64,000 nucleotides of DNA, taken from the NCBI GenBank assembly GCA_016718805.1, contig JADKCP010000003.1, forward strand, positions 586,291 to 650,290, given 5' to 3'. Shown piece by piece: positions 28,125 through 37,354 of the stretch. This stretch comes from Bacteroidota bacterium. Its GTDB lineage: Bacteria; Bacteroidota; Bacteroidia; UBA4408. The translations under genes were made by a program, and so were the position numbers. Below the pieces are notes generated by a model. The model made no database searches. It saw only the letters and a program-made list of their open reading frames with translations, and was not told the DNA's origin. Position 1 is the first letter of the stretch. Each line of letters starts with the position of its first letter.

Positions 28125-30078
28125 CGGAAATATTTTTAACCAGCATCACCGTATTCGCTTGTTGAAATAACAATGGAACCTGCTCAACCAGAACATCGCT
28201 TTTTTCGAGACCAAACGCTTTTTCATCACTTAAACCAAGGCGTTTTAAATAGAAATAACTTGATAACAGAATTCCCTCTTTTAAAGCAAATTCGTTTTCT
28301 ATAGAAAGAAATTTTTCAATAACTATAAATTTGAAATCCGGCTCAGCATTATATTTTGTTGAACCATCTCCGCGTACATGTAAATTTAATTTTCGATCTT
28401 CAACCAATTCCTGTACTATTTTTTTGAAGTACAATTCTGTTTTAGGTTGAATTCGGAAGCCTGCATTGATAGTGATTTTTATTACTTTATCATCTACCAG
28501 TTCTGAAACGCTATAGTTTAATGTAAAGGGTTCTTCTGTACGATGTATGTGAACAAACCAATATACATCGGCTCTTTTGGGCTTACGTGAAAAAATTGAA
28601 TTAATAATTTTCTCTTCTATTTCGTGACGAGAATTCGCTTTTGTGAGATAAATCAAGTGTGTAGCTAGCTTTGGTATCGCTTCATCTGTGCTTAATTCTT
28701 TGATTTTATGTACATACTTACCCAGGTCAACAAATTTGGTAAATCGATTATTAATTTTTCTGGCTTTGTACCAAATGTACATGGTTAGAAAAATGAAGAG
28801 TTCAAAAAATAAAAACATCCAGCGTTCTTTGATTTTAGCAATATTGGCAATGAAAAAAGTGCCTTCTATAAAAATGAAACTAAGAGCGATGAACAGTACA
28901 AGCAAGTAATTCATCTTTTGTTTATAGTATAAATAGTAAGCTAGTAAGATGGTAGTCATCAACATGGTAATGGTTATACTGAAACCATAAGCAGCTTCCA
29001 TGTGCGATGAGGTTTTAAAGTAAAGTATCATCAATACGCATCCTATCCAAAGAAGCATGTTAATACTTGGAATATATATTTGACCCTTTAATTCGGTAGG
29101 TTGGCGCACTGAAACGCGTGGCCAAAAATTTAAGTTCATTGCTTCATTAATCAGTGTGTAACTACCGCTAATCATAGCTTGTGAAGCAATTATTGTAGCT
29201 ATAGTTGCAATAATAATTCCCGGAATCAAAAACCACTGAGGCATGATTTGAAAAAATGGATTCATCCCATGCAAATAGTTTCCTTCGCCTAAATTCAATA
29301 ACCAAACAGCTTGACCCATATAATTTGTAACCAAACATAATTTTACTCCAACCCATGTGATGCGAATATTTTTTCTTCCACAATGACCTAGATCTGAATA
29401 AAGCGCTTCGGCTCCGGTAGTTGCGAGAAATACTGCTCCTAATAACCATAGAGCACTTGGGTAGCTCCGTAAAAAATCTACTGCGAGTAATGGATTAATT
29501 GCCTGCAGAATAGTTGGATGAAGTAGGATTTGATTGAATCCTAAGATAAAGAGCATCAAAAACCAAAAAAGCATAACAGGTCCAAATGTGCTCCCTACTT
29601 TTTTCGTTCCATACCTTTGGAAAAAGAACAAACCGGTTAATAGAAGTAGCACAATTGGCACTGTTTGCAGTTCTTGCATTCCATTAAGAATAGTTAACCC
29701 TTCAACTGCGGATGCAACGGAAATTGGAGGAGTTAAAATTCCATCTGCGAGAAGTGTTGTTGCACCAATTATGGTTGGTATTGCCAGCCATTTGCCATTA
29801 TTACGCACCAAGGCATATAGCGAAAATACTCCTCCTTCTCCATGGTTATCTGCCTTAAGTGTAAACCAGATATATTTTATGGTTGTTTGTAAAGTTAATG
29901 TCCAAATAATACATGAAAGACTACCATATAATAGCAATTCTGAAATTGGTTTTTCGCCAACAATTGCTTTTAATACATAGAGGGGAGAGGTACCAATGTC
30001 GCCATAAATAATTCCTAGCGCAACCAGCAAAGTACTACCACTGATTTTTTCTTTTGAACTCTCTTTTAATTCTACCAT
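28099..30078 (-). CDS. kup: KUP-family potassium transporter
   Basis: LVALGIIYGDIGTSPLYVLKAI is the KUP signature at residues 18-39; NHGEGGVFSLYALVR, TTGAEALYSDLGH and twelve membrane segments follow, then a ~200-residue cytosolic C-terminus. Known function: proton-coupled K+ uptake. It lies next to a KdpD/KdpE-like pair but no kdpFABC pump genes are present in the window. Confidence 0.92.
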   Translation of the reverse strand: MVELKESSKEKISGSTLLVALGIIYGDIGTSPLYVLKAIVGEKPISELLLYGSLSCIIWTLTLQTTIKYIWFTLKADNHGEGGVFSLYALVRNNGKWLAIPTIIGATTLLADGILTPPISVASAVEGLTILNGMQELQTVPIVLLLLTGLFFFQRYGTKKVGSTFGPVMLFWFLMLFILGFNQILLHPTILQAINPLLAVDFLRSYPSALWLLGAVFLATTGAEALYSDLGHCGRKNIRITWVGVKLCLVTNYMGQAVWLLNLGEGNYLHGMNPFFQIMPQWFLIPGIIIATIATIIASQAMISGSYTLINEAMNLNFWPRVSVRQPTELKGQIYIPSINMLLWIGCVLMILYFKTSSHMEAAYGFSITITMLMTTILLAYYLYYKQKMNYLLVLFIALSFIFIEGTFFIANIAKIKERWMFLFFELFIFLTMYIWYKARKINNRFTKFVDLGKYVHKIKELSTDEAIPKLATHLIYLTKANSRHEIEEKIINSIFSRKPKRADVYWFVHIHRTEEPFTLNYSVSELVDDKVIKITINAGFRIQPKTELYFKKIVQELVEDRKLNLHVRGDGSTKYNAEPDFKFIVIEKFLSIENEFALKEGILLSSYFYLKRLGLSDEKAFGLEKSDVLVEQVPLLFQQANTVMLVKNISDENEHVTL

Positions 30079-30232
30079 TAGCGCGATTTTGATTTCGCAA
30101 AATTCGGCGATTCGCTATTGGTAAATAATAAAACAAGGTGGTAAAAGGATAAAAAATTTATAAAGAAGAATCAATCCAATTTTCAATTAGGATTATTTTC
30201 ACTTCACAAGTTAGGCTCTAGGTAAATTGAAT

Positions 30233-30910
30233 TTAAATAAAACGATAACCAACTCCACTTTCGGTAAGCAGGTGTTTTGGGTGGTTTGCATTGTCTTCAA
30301 TTTTTTTGCGAAGTGTACCTACAAACACACGTAAGTATTGTGTTTCCAATTGATATCCAACTCCCCAAATTTCTTTTAAAATAAATTGATGCGTCAACAC
30401 GCGTCCTTCATTTTTAGCGAAAAGTGTAAATAAGTTGTATTCAGTTGATGTAAGTTTTACGACTTGATTATTTTTTAGTAGTGTTCGTGCAGCAAAATCA
30501 ATAGTTAAATCAGCAAATTGTGCGCGAGTGATGCTCGGGTTTATTGTATTTCGTCGAATTGAGGCGCGTATACGAGCTAGCAATTCGCCACTGCGAAAAG
30601 GTTTAGTAAGATAATCGCTTGCACCACTATCAAGCGCAGCTATAATCGCATCTTCACTATCTTGTACAGATAAAATAAGAATCGATTTTGTATACCAGCT
30701 ACGCAGTTCCTTAAGCACTTCATGGCCACTTTTATCAGGCAAGCCAAGGTCCAATATAATCAACTCAGGTGGATGATTGGCAGCCAAAAGAATTCCTTCT
30801 TTTCCACTTACTGCAGTTTGCACCTTATATCCATTACTTTCTAAAATAATCTGCAGTAATTTTTGAATTTGTGGTTCATCATCAATAATTAGGATTTCGG
30901 CTTTATTCAT
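30233..30910 (-). CDS. kdpE: KdpE-like response regulator
   Basis: An OmpR-type regulator of 225 residues: receiver with D10/D11 and phospho-acceptor D54 (IILDLGLPD), K near 103 (LTKPF), and a winged-helix with ARTLLKNNQVVKLTSTEYNLFTLFAKNEGRVLTHQFILKEIWG as in KdpE. 59 bases after the sensor kinase gene. Since kup follows it in the same direction, kup is its likely target. Confidence 0.85.
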   Translation of the reverse strand: MNKAEILIIDDEPQIQKLLQIILESNGYKVQTAVSGKEGILLAANHPPELIILDLGLPDKSGHEVLKELRSWYTKSILILSVQDSEDAIIAALDSGASDYLTKPFRSGELLARIRASIRRNTINPSITRAQFADLTIDFAARTLLKNNQVVKLTSTEYNLFTLFAKNEGRVLTHQFILKEIWGVGYQLETQYLRVFVGTLRKKIEDNANHPKHLLTESGVGYRFI

Positions 30911-30969
30911 AGTCTTTCACCTGATTAATTAAGGCTTTTTCGATAAGATTATAATAAACATGTACTCAT

Positions 30970-32055
30970 TTACTCGTTTTTTAATTGGCTGATAAATGTT
31001 GCTTCAACCGGAAGTGTTAATTGGATTAGTACTCCACCTTCTGCTTTATTTTCTAAATCAATTTTTCCACCGTGTGCTTCAACAAATCCTTTTACAATTG
31101 AAAGTCCTAATCCTACTCCACCAGCTTTTGAATTCGGCAAACGATAAAATTTGTCAAACACATTTTTGATTTCACTTTCCGGAATACCAGGACCTGAATC
31201 TTCTATAACAATCGTTAAAATTTCATTTGAAAATGCTGTCATTACGCGAACAGTACTACCTTTTGGAGTGTATTGTAACGCATTGTGAATCAAATTTTGT
31301 AAAACATTTTCAAGTATACCGGAATCAATTTTTACCAGCGGAAAACTTTCTGTTGGATGAAAAATAAGTTCATGCTCACATGCAGATTCATTAAATTTTT
31401 GAATTACAGTAAATATCATTTCATTGATGTCGCACCAATCTCTTCTTAATAAAAGTATACCTGTTTCTAATCGGTTCATGTTAAGTAAATTTTCAACTTG
31501 CCTGTTTAGGCGCATACCTGCACGTTCAATTTCTTCAAGTAGTTGATTTTGCTGCTCTTTGGTAAGACCATGAGTAGCGTCTTTTAATGTATCAATAGCA
31601 GCAATTATAGTAGCTATTGGTGTGCGCATTTCATGACTCAGTGAATTCAACAAAGTTGTGTAAAGTTTTATGGTTTTCTCTTTTTCATCTTTATCCCTTG
31701 CTTTTGATTCGGCTTCACGAATTTTAAAAGTAAGAATAGCATTTACCATGGCTATAACGAAGTACATTAAAAACATCAGCAAGTCTTCTGTTGTACTAAC
31801 GTGAAAAGTAAAAATGGGAGGTATGAAGAAAAAATTCCAACTTAGTGAACTAATAAGTGCAGCAAACAACACCGGCAATATATCGAACAGGCTTGCCAAA
31901 AGTGAAACACATACTAGTAACAACAGAGCAACTACTCTGTATCCTATATAATTTGATGAGAAGAAACAAACAATAGTAACTACTAGCACCAATGCCAAAC
32001 TAATTGCAAATTGCATTGGAAGCCTATATTGTCTATACGATGGAAAGCGATTCAA
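30970..32055 (-). CDS. KdpD-type sensor histidine kinase lacking the N-terminal K+-sensing domains
   Basis: Residues 12-110 form four membrane segments of the DUF4118 type (SLSWNFFFIPPIFTFHVSTTEDLLMFLMYF is typical of KdpD). H141 (SLSHEMRTPIATI) is the phosphorylated histidine and DSGPGIP / GGVGLGLSIVKGFVEAHGG are the ATP-binding boxes. Full KdpD has ~900 residues with a KdpD-N and a USP domain; those are absent here, so what it senses may differ. Confidence 0.85.
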   Translation of the reverse strand: MNRFPSYRQYRLPMQFAISLALVLVVTIVCFFSSNYIGYRVVALLLLVCVSLLASLFDILPVLFAALISSLSWNFFFIPPIFTFHVSTTEDLLMFLMYFVIAMVNAILTFKIREAESKARDKDEKEKTIKLYTTLLNSLSHEMRTPIATIIAAIDTLKDATHGLTKEQQNQLLEEIERAGMRLNRQVENLLNMNRLETGILLLRRDWCDINEMIFTVIQKFNESACEHELIFHPTESFPLVKIDSGILENVLQNLIHNALQYTPKGSTVRVMTAFSNEILTIVIEDSGPGIPESEIKNVFDKFYRLPNSKAGGVGLGLSIVKGFVEAHGGKIDLENKAEGGVLIQLTLPVEATFISQLKNE

Positions 32056-32237
32056 CTAGCTTAAGTTTATTATGCAAAGGTAAATTTATTGATATAAAGA
32101 TTTTATAAGGAATTAAGCCAAAGTCCCACCCATCATCTTTCAATTAACTTTCTGCAGGAATACGAAAATGATTTTTTTAATCGTGCAACTTTCATCAAAC
32201 TACATTAATCAGTGCAGATTTAATCTTAAATTTTGAA

Positions 32238-33194
32238 TCAGTTTGCTTTATTCAAACTTAAATTCATTTTCACAATTTGTTGAAAAATGTTTTGGTGTTT
32301 AAATATTTCTCTTTGACCATAGGTAAATGAATATGATGGATCATAAATATGCGTAGGTTCACTTTTTGCACCATTTACTTCAATTATCGAAAAATTACGT
32401 CCCAATTCTAAGTCTTCTAAAGTAGTGTATCGAATATCTAAACGTCCAAAATAGAATCCAGGAACCTTTCTTAACAGTGCATCAAATGTTTGCTCCAGTT
32501 TAGTTGTGATATACATTTTGCCATCATTAAATTCTGTACCTCTGTTATGATTTCCAAATGGAACTAAACATTTCTGCTTTCCGGAAGGTAAAATTTCATT
32601 CAAATTAATTTGCGTTTTTAATTTTGTAAGTTGTAATTCATAACGAGGATTTTTTCTCAACAATTCTTCAAGTGTATTTAACCCATTTCCTTCAACAGTT
32701 AAAAATTTTTTAAGGGTAATACCGCTTATTTTTCCATGCTTTTGATTTGGCAACCGCCAATAAAATAAGCCCAATTCATTGGGATAATCAATTAGCTCCT
32801 GAATCAAAAAATTAGCTTTAATCTCCTTCTGGTAAGCAAGCAATTCAGTGTTGTTGCAAACTTTCTTCACACCCACACCTCTGCACCCAATATCAGGCTT
32901 AACAATTACAGGAAAACGAAGTGAATGTTCCTTCAACAACAAATCAAAATTGTAGCTAGCTTCTTTTTTAATCAAGAGTGTGTATGGATATATACCACTG
33001 GGAAGCAGTTTGTAAATTTCATATTTACTATCCCCATATAGTCCACCATTTTTAATAGCAGGATTGGAATGTCGATAGAAGGAGAAGGAACGAAATTTTA
33101 GAGCATACCAACACCATAAAAAAAAGGTAGGTAAATACACAAGGTATACCGGCCAATATTCCCAATGCCTTATTTTATGCAACCACAATTTCAT
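32238..33194 (-). CDS. ATP-grasp-fold ligase-like protein
   Basis: FPVIVKPDIGCRGVGVKKV at about residues 94-112 is the ATP-grasp nucleotide-binding loop, IQELIDYPNELGLFY the next strand, and YFGRLDIRY plus FSIIEVNGAKSEP the metal-binding end, all similar to D-alanine-D-alanine ligase-like enzymes. A hydrophobic N-terminal segment (VYLPTFFLWCWYALKF) suggests membrane anchoring. Substrates unknown. Last gene of the long operon starting at 37294; overlaps the NRDE gene by four bases. Confidence 0.75.
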   Translation of the reverse strand: MKLWLHKIRHWEYWPVYLVYLPTFFLWCWYALKFRSFSFYRHSNPAIKNGGLYGDSKYEIYKLLPSGIYPYTLLIKKEASYNFDLLLKEHSLRFPVIVKPDIGCRGVGVKKVCNNTELLAYQKEIKANFLIQELIDYPNELGLFYWRLPNQKHGKISGITLKKFLTVEGNGLNTLEELLRKNPRYELQLTKLKTQINLNEILPSGKQKCLVPFGNHNRGTEFNDGKMYITTKLEQTFDALLRKVPGFYFGRLDIRYTTLEDLELGRNFSIIEVNGAKSEPTHIYDPSYSFTYGQREIFKHQNIFQQIVKMNLSLNKAN

Positions 33195-33904
33195 TTTATA
33201 ATTTCAGTTAGTTGCAGCTGTTTGTTTTGAAGCAAGTCAATATGTGTTAAAGTAAATCGGTCATGCTCAATTACACATTGAGTAATGTTTTTGGTGAGTA
33301 GTTGTTGATTGCGATTGATGATTAAACCATTCTCCTTATCTTTAACTTCGGTGCCGGTATGGAAGTTTAGCAAACCATCCGGGTCAATTGTTCCTGTGGT
33401 TGATTCCAGAAATTCATTGAACCAAATTTTTCTTTTTTCAATGGCTGCTTTTTCATAAAGTGTAGCCGATGACCAAATATGAGGAATTGATGTATCCAAC
33501 TGTAAATATGATTTTTCCTTTTCATCCCACCGTAACTGATGCAATTCATCTCCAGTAAAAACTATAAGTGTAAAGGGTTCAATGCTAGTTAAGTTTATTT
33601 GTCCCCATGTTTCAATTAACTCATCGGCACTTAACAAATCCAGTAAAATTAATCCCCTGCTTCGTTTATAAGGTGGTTGATGATGATGTTTTTTATCGGC
33701 ACCGTTCAGCAATACGAAAGTTCGGCCTGAAGTATCTACTGCAAACCAGGTTCCTTGTGCTAAAGGATCTTGAGGAAAGTATACAGCTTTGTTTTGATAG
33801 TGATGCAAAGTTGGAAATAATGCAGCCGGCCTGCTAATGTGTTCGTCACGGTTAGAGGTAACAATTGTTTTACTTGCGCTTTTGTAAAAGGTTACTGTGC
33901 ACAT
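33191..33904 (-). CDS. NRDE/TANGO2-family protein
   Basis: MCTVTFYKSASKTIVTSNRDEH carries the NRDE motif at residues 18-21 with Cys2 directly after the initiator, as in Ntn-hydrolase-like TANGO2 relatives. Function in bacteria is unsettled; the eukaryotic homologue is linked to heme and lipid handling. 237 residues. Overlaps DinB by 13 bases. Confidence 0.85.
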   Translation of the reverse strand: MCTVTFYKSASKTIVTSNRDEHISRPAALFPTLHHYQNKAVYFPQDPLAQGTWFAVDTSGRTFVLLNGADKKHHHQPPYKRSRGLILLDLLSADELIETWGQINLTSIEPFTLIVFTGDELHQLRWDEKEKSYLQLDTSIPHIWSSATLYEKAAIEKRKIWFNEFLESTTGTIDPDGLLNFHTGTEVKDKENGLIINRNQQLLTKNITQCVIEHDRFTLTHIDLLQNKQLQLTEIIK

Positions 33905-34392
33905 TGTTTTCTATAGGCAAGAGTTGATTTTGCAACACCATAATCGTCCGGAATTTCATCAATACCCAAATACTGAAATCCAATTTTAAGCAATGCCTGG
34001 TGGTGTATACAATGTTCTAAATTATACATTAGTTCGCGGTAATAATTGGTCTCAATTTGGTTTTCGTTAGCGGATAGCAATGTGATGAGCTGTATTTTTT
34101 TATTTTCTTTGGTAACCGATTCAATGATTTTGGCAATGGATTCAATTGCAAAATCAAGGTTTTGCTGGATTCGCACATCTCTTTTTCGCTCATCGTAATT
34201 GAGCACTCCACTGTTGTATCCTATTTCAAGTTGCTGAAATAGTTCAGTAATGTGTCGCACATGTTCGCCAATGCTGCTATTATTCAAAGGCTCAATTTTA
34301 TGCGTGTATTCGTCATAATTCAATTTATTGAGCGATTCAATAAGTTGCATCAATACAGCTTTTGTTTCTTCAAACAAGTGATTATTTTTCAT
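33892..34392 (-). CDS. DinB-family protein
   Basis: A four-helix-bundle protein of 166 residues with IGEHVRHITELFQ and HCIHHQALLKIG providing the conserved histidines of a DinB metal site. Members include thiol-dependent transferases. One base separates it from the Omp28-like gene. Confidence 0.75.
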   Translation of the reverse strand: MKNNHLFEETKAVLMQLIESLNKLNYDEYTHKIEPLNNSSIGEHVRHITELFQQLEIGYNSGVLNYDERKRDVRIQQNLDFAIESIAKIIESVTKENKKIQLITLLSANENQIETNYYRELMYNLEHCIHHQALLKIGFQYLGIDEIPDDYGVAKSTLAYRKQCAQ

Positions 34393-34393
34393 G

Positions 34394-35383
34394 TTACTTT
34401 ATGCGAAGTTTTTGATAAGCTATTTTATCATTCGTTTGTATTTCTAATAAGTAGAACCCTGATTGCAATGCTGAAAGATCAAGGTTTTGGTTTTTCTCAA
34501 GCTGCGCTGTTTCAAACAACAAAGTTCCACTTAGTGATAGTACTCTTACTTTGTTTACTGATAGTGTACTAGTAATTCTACCATTAACAGTAGGATTGGG
34601 ATAAAAGTATACGGCTTCTACTTTTTTCGTATTGGAAGGAATTGCATTGTTCAAATTTATTGAATTTACAGATTTCGCAGCATTAATTAATTGCTTAGTT
34701 GGCCGTTGAAGTAACGCAATAGTGCTCATTCTATTCGTATTCCATGCAGGTAAAACCGTATACGAAAAATTGTAAACCATAGTATCGCCTATATTCAAAG
34801 GCAGTTGTATAGTGTTTCCTTGTACTGCACTTATTGCCTTTCTAAACACATTGTAATGAACGGTTTCACCATTATTGGTAGTTTGATAAATGGTATCTTC
34901 GGATGCTCCAACAAATAAAAGTGCTGCAATTGTTGTATCTGCTGAAAGTTTTTCCACCTTGCATTTCACTGAGAAACTTGTATTGCTTGTTTGCACCTGT
35001 GTAAGTTCAATACTGAAATTCGAAAACAAGGAGGTAGCTGCATTTAATGTGGAGTTTAAGTTAGTATTGTTTATCACAAGTCCATTCACAACTAATCGAG
35101 GAGTTCCTCCATATACACCATAAAAATTGGTGCGAGCATCGTTCTCAACCTGATTTTGTTGATTAAAAAAATCACTGGCATAAGGAGCACTGGGGTGAAA
35201 ACTAATGTGTACTGCATCGGGGTAATTAGTTAAAATACCATAGTAACTCGAATTATTGCTAGCACAAATGCTGCAACTAGTATTTGTAAAATGTTCTACA
35301 ATAGAAGTTCGTATGACTTGCGCAAAGCTAATCTCTATGCTGCTTATAAAAAGTAGTAAGAAAATTAATTTATATTTTTTCAT
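34394..35383 (-). CDS. Omp28-related thioredoxin-like surface protein with T9SS domain
   Basis: Signal peptide MKKYKLIFLLLFISSIEISFAQ, then IVEHFTNTSCSICAS with a CxxC redox-type pair, typical of Omp28-related proteins, and GVYGGTPRLVVNG. The C-terminus (YFYPNPTVNGRITST...LLEIQTNDKIAYQKLRIK) is a T9SS sorting domain. A disulfide or thiol role outside the cell would fit its position behind msrBA. It overlaps msrBA by four bases. Confidence 0.8.
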   Translation of the reverse strand: MKKYKLIFLLLFISSIEISFAQVIRTSIVEHFTNTSCSICASNNSSYYGILTNYPDAVHISFHPSAPYASDFFNQQNQVENDARTNFYGVYGGTPRLVVNGLVINNTNLNSTLNAATSLFSNFSIELTQVQTSNTSFSVKCKVEKLSADTTIAALLFVGASEDTIYQTTNNGETVHYNVFRKAISAVQGNTIQLPLNIGDTMVYNFSYTVLPAWNTNRMSTIALLQRPTKQLINAAKSVNSINLNNAIPSNTKKVEAVYFYPNPTVNGRITSTLSVNKVRVLSLSGTLLFETAQLEKNQNLDLSALQSGFYLLEIQTNDKIAYQKLRIK

Positions 35384-36435
35384 GGATGTGAAGTTTTTAT
35401 TTTGGTTGAAAATAATTTATGTAGTTTCTCCATTTTTGGAAGGATCACCGCTTTGCAATAAGGTTGCTCTTTGTTTAATTCATAGTACTCTTGGTGAAAG
35501 TTCTCGGCTGTATAAAAATTGGTAAAGGCAGTTACTTCTGTAACAATAGGACTTTCAAAAGCTTTATTACTAACTAGTAGGTGTATCGCTCGCTCAACAA
35601 TTTCTTTTTGTTTCTCAGTTTCATAAAATATAGCCGAACGATATTGTGTGCCTTCATCTGCTCCCTGTCGGTTTAAACTTGTTGGATCGTGTAAAGTAAA
35701 AAACACTTCCAATATCTCCTCAAGTGAAATGATGTTTGGATCAAATTTTACTTGAACCACTTCGGCATGTCCTGTATTTCCTGAGCATACTTGTTTGTAG
35801 CTTGGATTTTTAATTGTTCCTCCGGCATAACCCGACTCTGCACTTATAACGCCTTTGAGTTCTTCATAAATTGCTTCAATACACCAAAAACATCCTCCGG
35901 CAAGTGTAATACTTTCCAGCTTTGCTGTGGAATTCTTTTTATCAATAGCTTCAAAACTAAGCGAACCGGAGTTTACGCAATAACGTTTGCCGGTTTCAGT
36001 TGGACCATCTTCAAAAATATGTCCTAAATGTCCTCCGCATTTTGCGCAAGTTATTTCAGTACGGTTCATTCCATGACTATTGTCATTACTTTGAATAATT
36101 TTTCCTCCTGCAATTTCTTTATCAAAACTTGGCCAGCCACAGCTTGATTCAAATTTCATATCGTCGGTAAATAATGCTTCACCACAACCGGCACATTTGT
36201 AAGTACCTTTTTCTTTGGTAAACACAAATTCGCCACTGAATGGGCTTTCGGTACCTTTTTCGCGAAGTATATAATATTGCTCAGGACTTAATTTTTCTTT
36301 CCATTCTTGTTCACTTAACTTCAACTTTTCGTTAGCAATATTATTCGGCTTGTTCATTTTAGGGTTATTGTTTTGTGCACAACTAACTAGGTTAACTAGT
36401 GAAACTAGAAGTAGGCAAGTGAATATGTTTTTCAT
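35380..36435 (-). CDS. msrBA: Bifunctional methionine sulfoxide reductase, MsrB-MsrA fusion, lipoprotein
   Basis: A lipoprotein signal (LVNLVSC, Cys19) precedes the MsrB domain, with zinc cysteines C81, C84, C130, C133 and catalytic C153 (RYCVNSGSLSF), then the MsrA domain with GCFWC (C182, C185) and SGYAGG. It repairs both R and S methionine sulfoxide. The order B then A and the lipid anchor place the repair at the cell envelope. Overlaps DoxX and Omp28-like genes by four bases on each side. Confidence 0.93.
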   Translation of the reverse strand: MKNIFTCLLLVSLVNLVSCAQNNNPKMNKPNNIANEKLKLSEQEWKEKLSPEQYYILREKGTESPFSGEFVFTKEKGTYKCAGCGEALFTDDMKFESSCGWPSFDKEIAGGKIIQSNDNSHGMNRTEITCAKCGGHLGHIFEDGPTETGKRYCVNSGSLSFEAIDKKNSTAKLESITLAGGCFWCIEAIYEELKGVISAESGYAGGTIKNPSYKQVCSGNTGHAEVVQVKFDPNIISLEEILEVFFTLHDPTSLNRQGADEGTQYRSAIFYETEKQKEIVERAIHLLVSNKAFESPIVTEVTAFTNFYTAENFHQEYYELNKEQPYCKAVILPKMEKLHKLFSTKIKTSHP

Positions 36436-36827
36436 GGCAAATAGTGTTTGTAGGTTTTTATTAGTTCGTTTTTTTGAAGATACAGAAAAATGCTTGTTGA
36501 AATCAAAACTATTAAAGCAAGAATAAACAAGCCTCCAGCATCATTTTTAATACTTATTCCAATAACCACTATGTGCGATACTACTGCGCCTAGTATAATT
36601 CCGAGGCTTGCCAGCATTCCGAATAATTGAGTTCTAGGAAGTAAAATTAAAAATGCTGTAATTAATTCTAGGATACCAAGTCCAATTCTACCATAAGGCT
36701 CAACACCCAATGCTGTAAAAATATACACCGAATCGGGATGCGCTGTAAATTTAAAGTAAAGTGTTTGAAGAAATATCACTGCTACCGTTATTCGTAATAG
36801 TATTAAACCAATTTTTTTTGTTTTCAT
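36432..36827 (-). CDS. DoxX-like membrane protein
   Basis: Four membrane segments in 131 residues, with ILLRITVAVIFLQTLYFKF at the start and GRIGLGILELITAFLILLP in the second half, as in DoxX/DoxD-type proteins. These are often linked to redox or thiosulfate functions. It sits between the YHS and msrBA genes. Confidence 0.8.
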   Translation of the reverse strand: MKTKKIGLILLRITVAVIFLQTLYFKFTAHPDSVYIFTALGVEPYGRIGLGILELITAFLILLPRTQLFGMLASLGIILGAVVSHIVVIGISIKNDAGGLFILALIVLISTSIFLYLQKNELIKTYKHYLP

Positions 36828-36829
36828 GT

Positions 36830-37294
36830 TTAGTTTTTAAGTAAGATGTTTGACCAGTTATTGTCTGCTTTTAGTTTTAAATTTTTTTCATCCTTATTCC
36901 AGCTTTTAAGTGTATTATTGAAATAGGCATTATAAAACAGGTAGAGTTTCCCATCAACAATTTTAAATGTTTCAGGATCTATTTCCACCTTTTTTCCATA
37001 ATCACCCATAGCAAAGGCACACCATCCTCCGTATTGAGGCTGGTATTTTTTGGGATTTTTTAAAAATGTCTCCTTGTTTGTTTCGTTGCTAAAGTGATAA
37101 TAAACCCCATTATATTTTGCCACTAGGGTTGCGTTTCCTTTTTCTGCACGATTTTTTGTAAAATAGGCTACAGGGTCATATCCATTAATTGCAATTCCAT
37201 TTTGTAGATTGCATTGTGCAGCATACTCAATATTTGTTTGCGAATGAAGCTGAGTAAAGGCTCCCAGAAGAATTAGAAATATTAATTGTCTCAT
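36830..37294 (-). CDS. YHS-domain protein, secreted
   Basis: Signal peptide MRQLIFLILLGAFTQLHSQ, then INGYDPVAYFTKNRAEKGN and YNGVYYHFSNETNKETFLKNPKKYQPQYGGWCAFAM, the YHS/metal-binding-type pattern. First gene of an eight-gene operon reaching 32238. A copper- or metal-related role is known for some relatives; not shown here. Confidence 0.8.
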   Translation of the reverse strand: MRQLIFLILLGAFTQLHSQTNIEYAAQCNLQNGIAINGYDPVAYFTKNRAEKGNATLVAKYNGVYYHFSNETNKETFLKNPKKYQPQYGGWCAFAMGDYGKKVEIDPETFKIVDGKLYLFYNAYFNNTLKSWNKDEKNLKLKADNNWSNILLKN

Positions 37295-37313
37295 AGTTTT
37301 TTATTTACTGAGA

Positions 37314-37354
37314 CAAAAGTAGGTGGAGGATAAGTAGTAAAAAGTAAACTACTT
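37314..37354 (-). promoter_or_regulatory. Promoter and candidate operator of the YHS-msr operon
   Basis: Minus strand TACTTTTG at 37321-37314 matches TAnnTTTG, 19 bases before the ATG at 37294. Just upstream, AAGTAGT (37332-37338) and ACTACTT (37348-37354) form a 7-base inverted repeat with a 9-base spacer, overlapping the stop of the Crp/Fnr-type gene. The spacing suits a regulator site. Confidence 0.5.
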
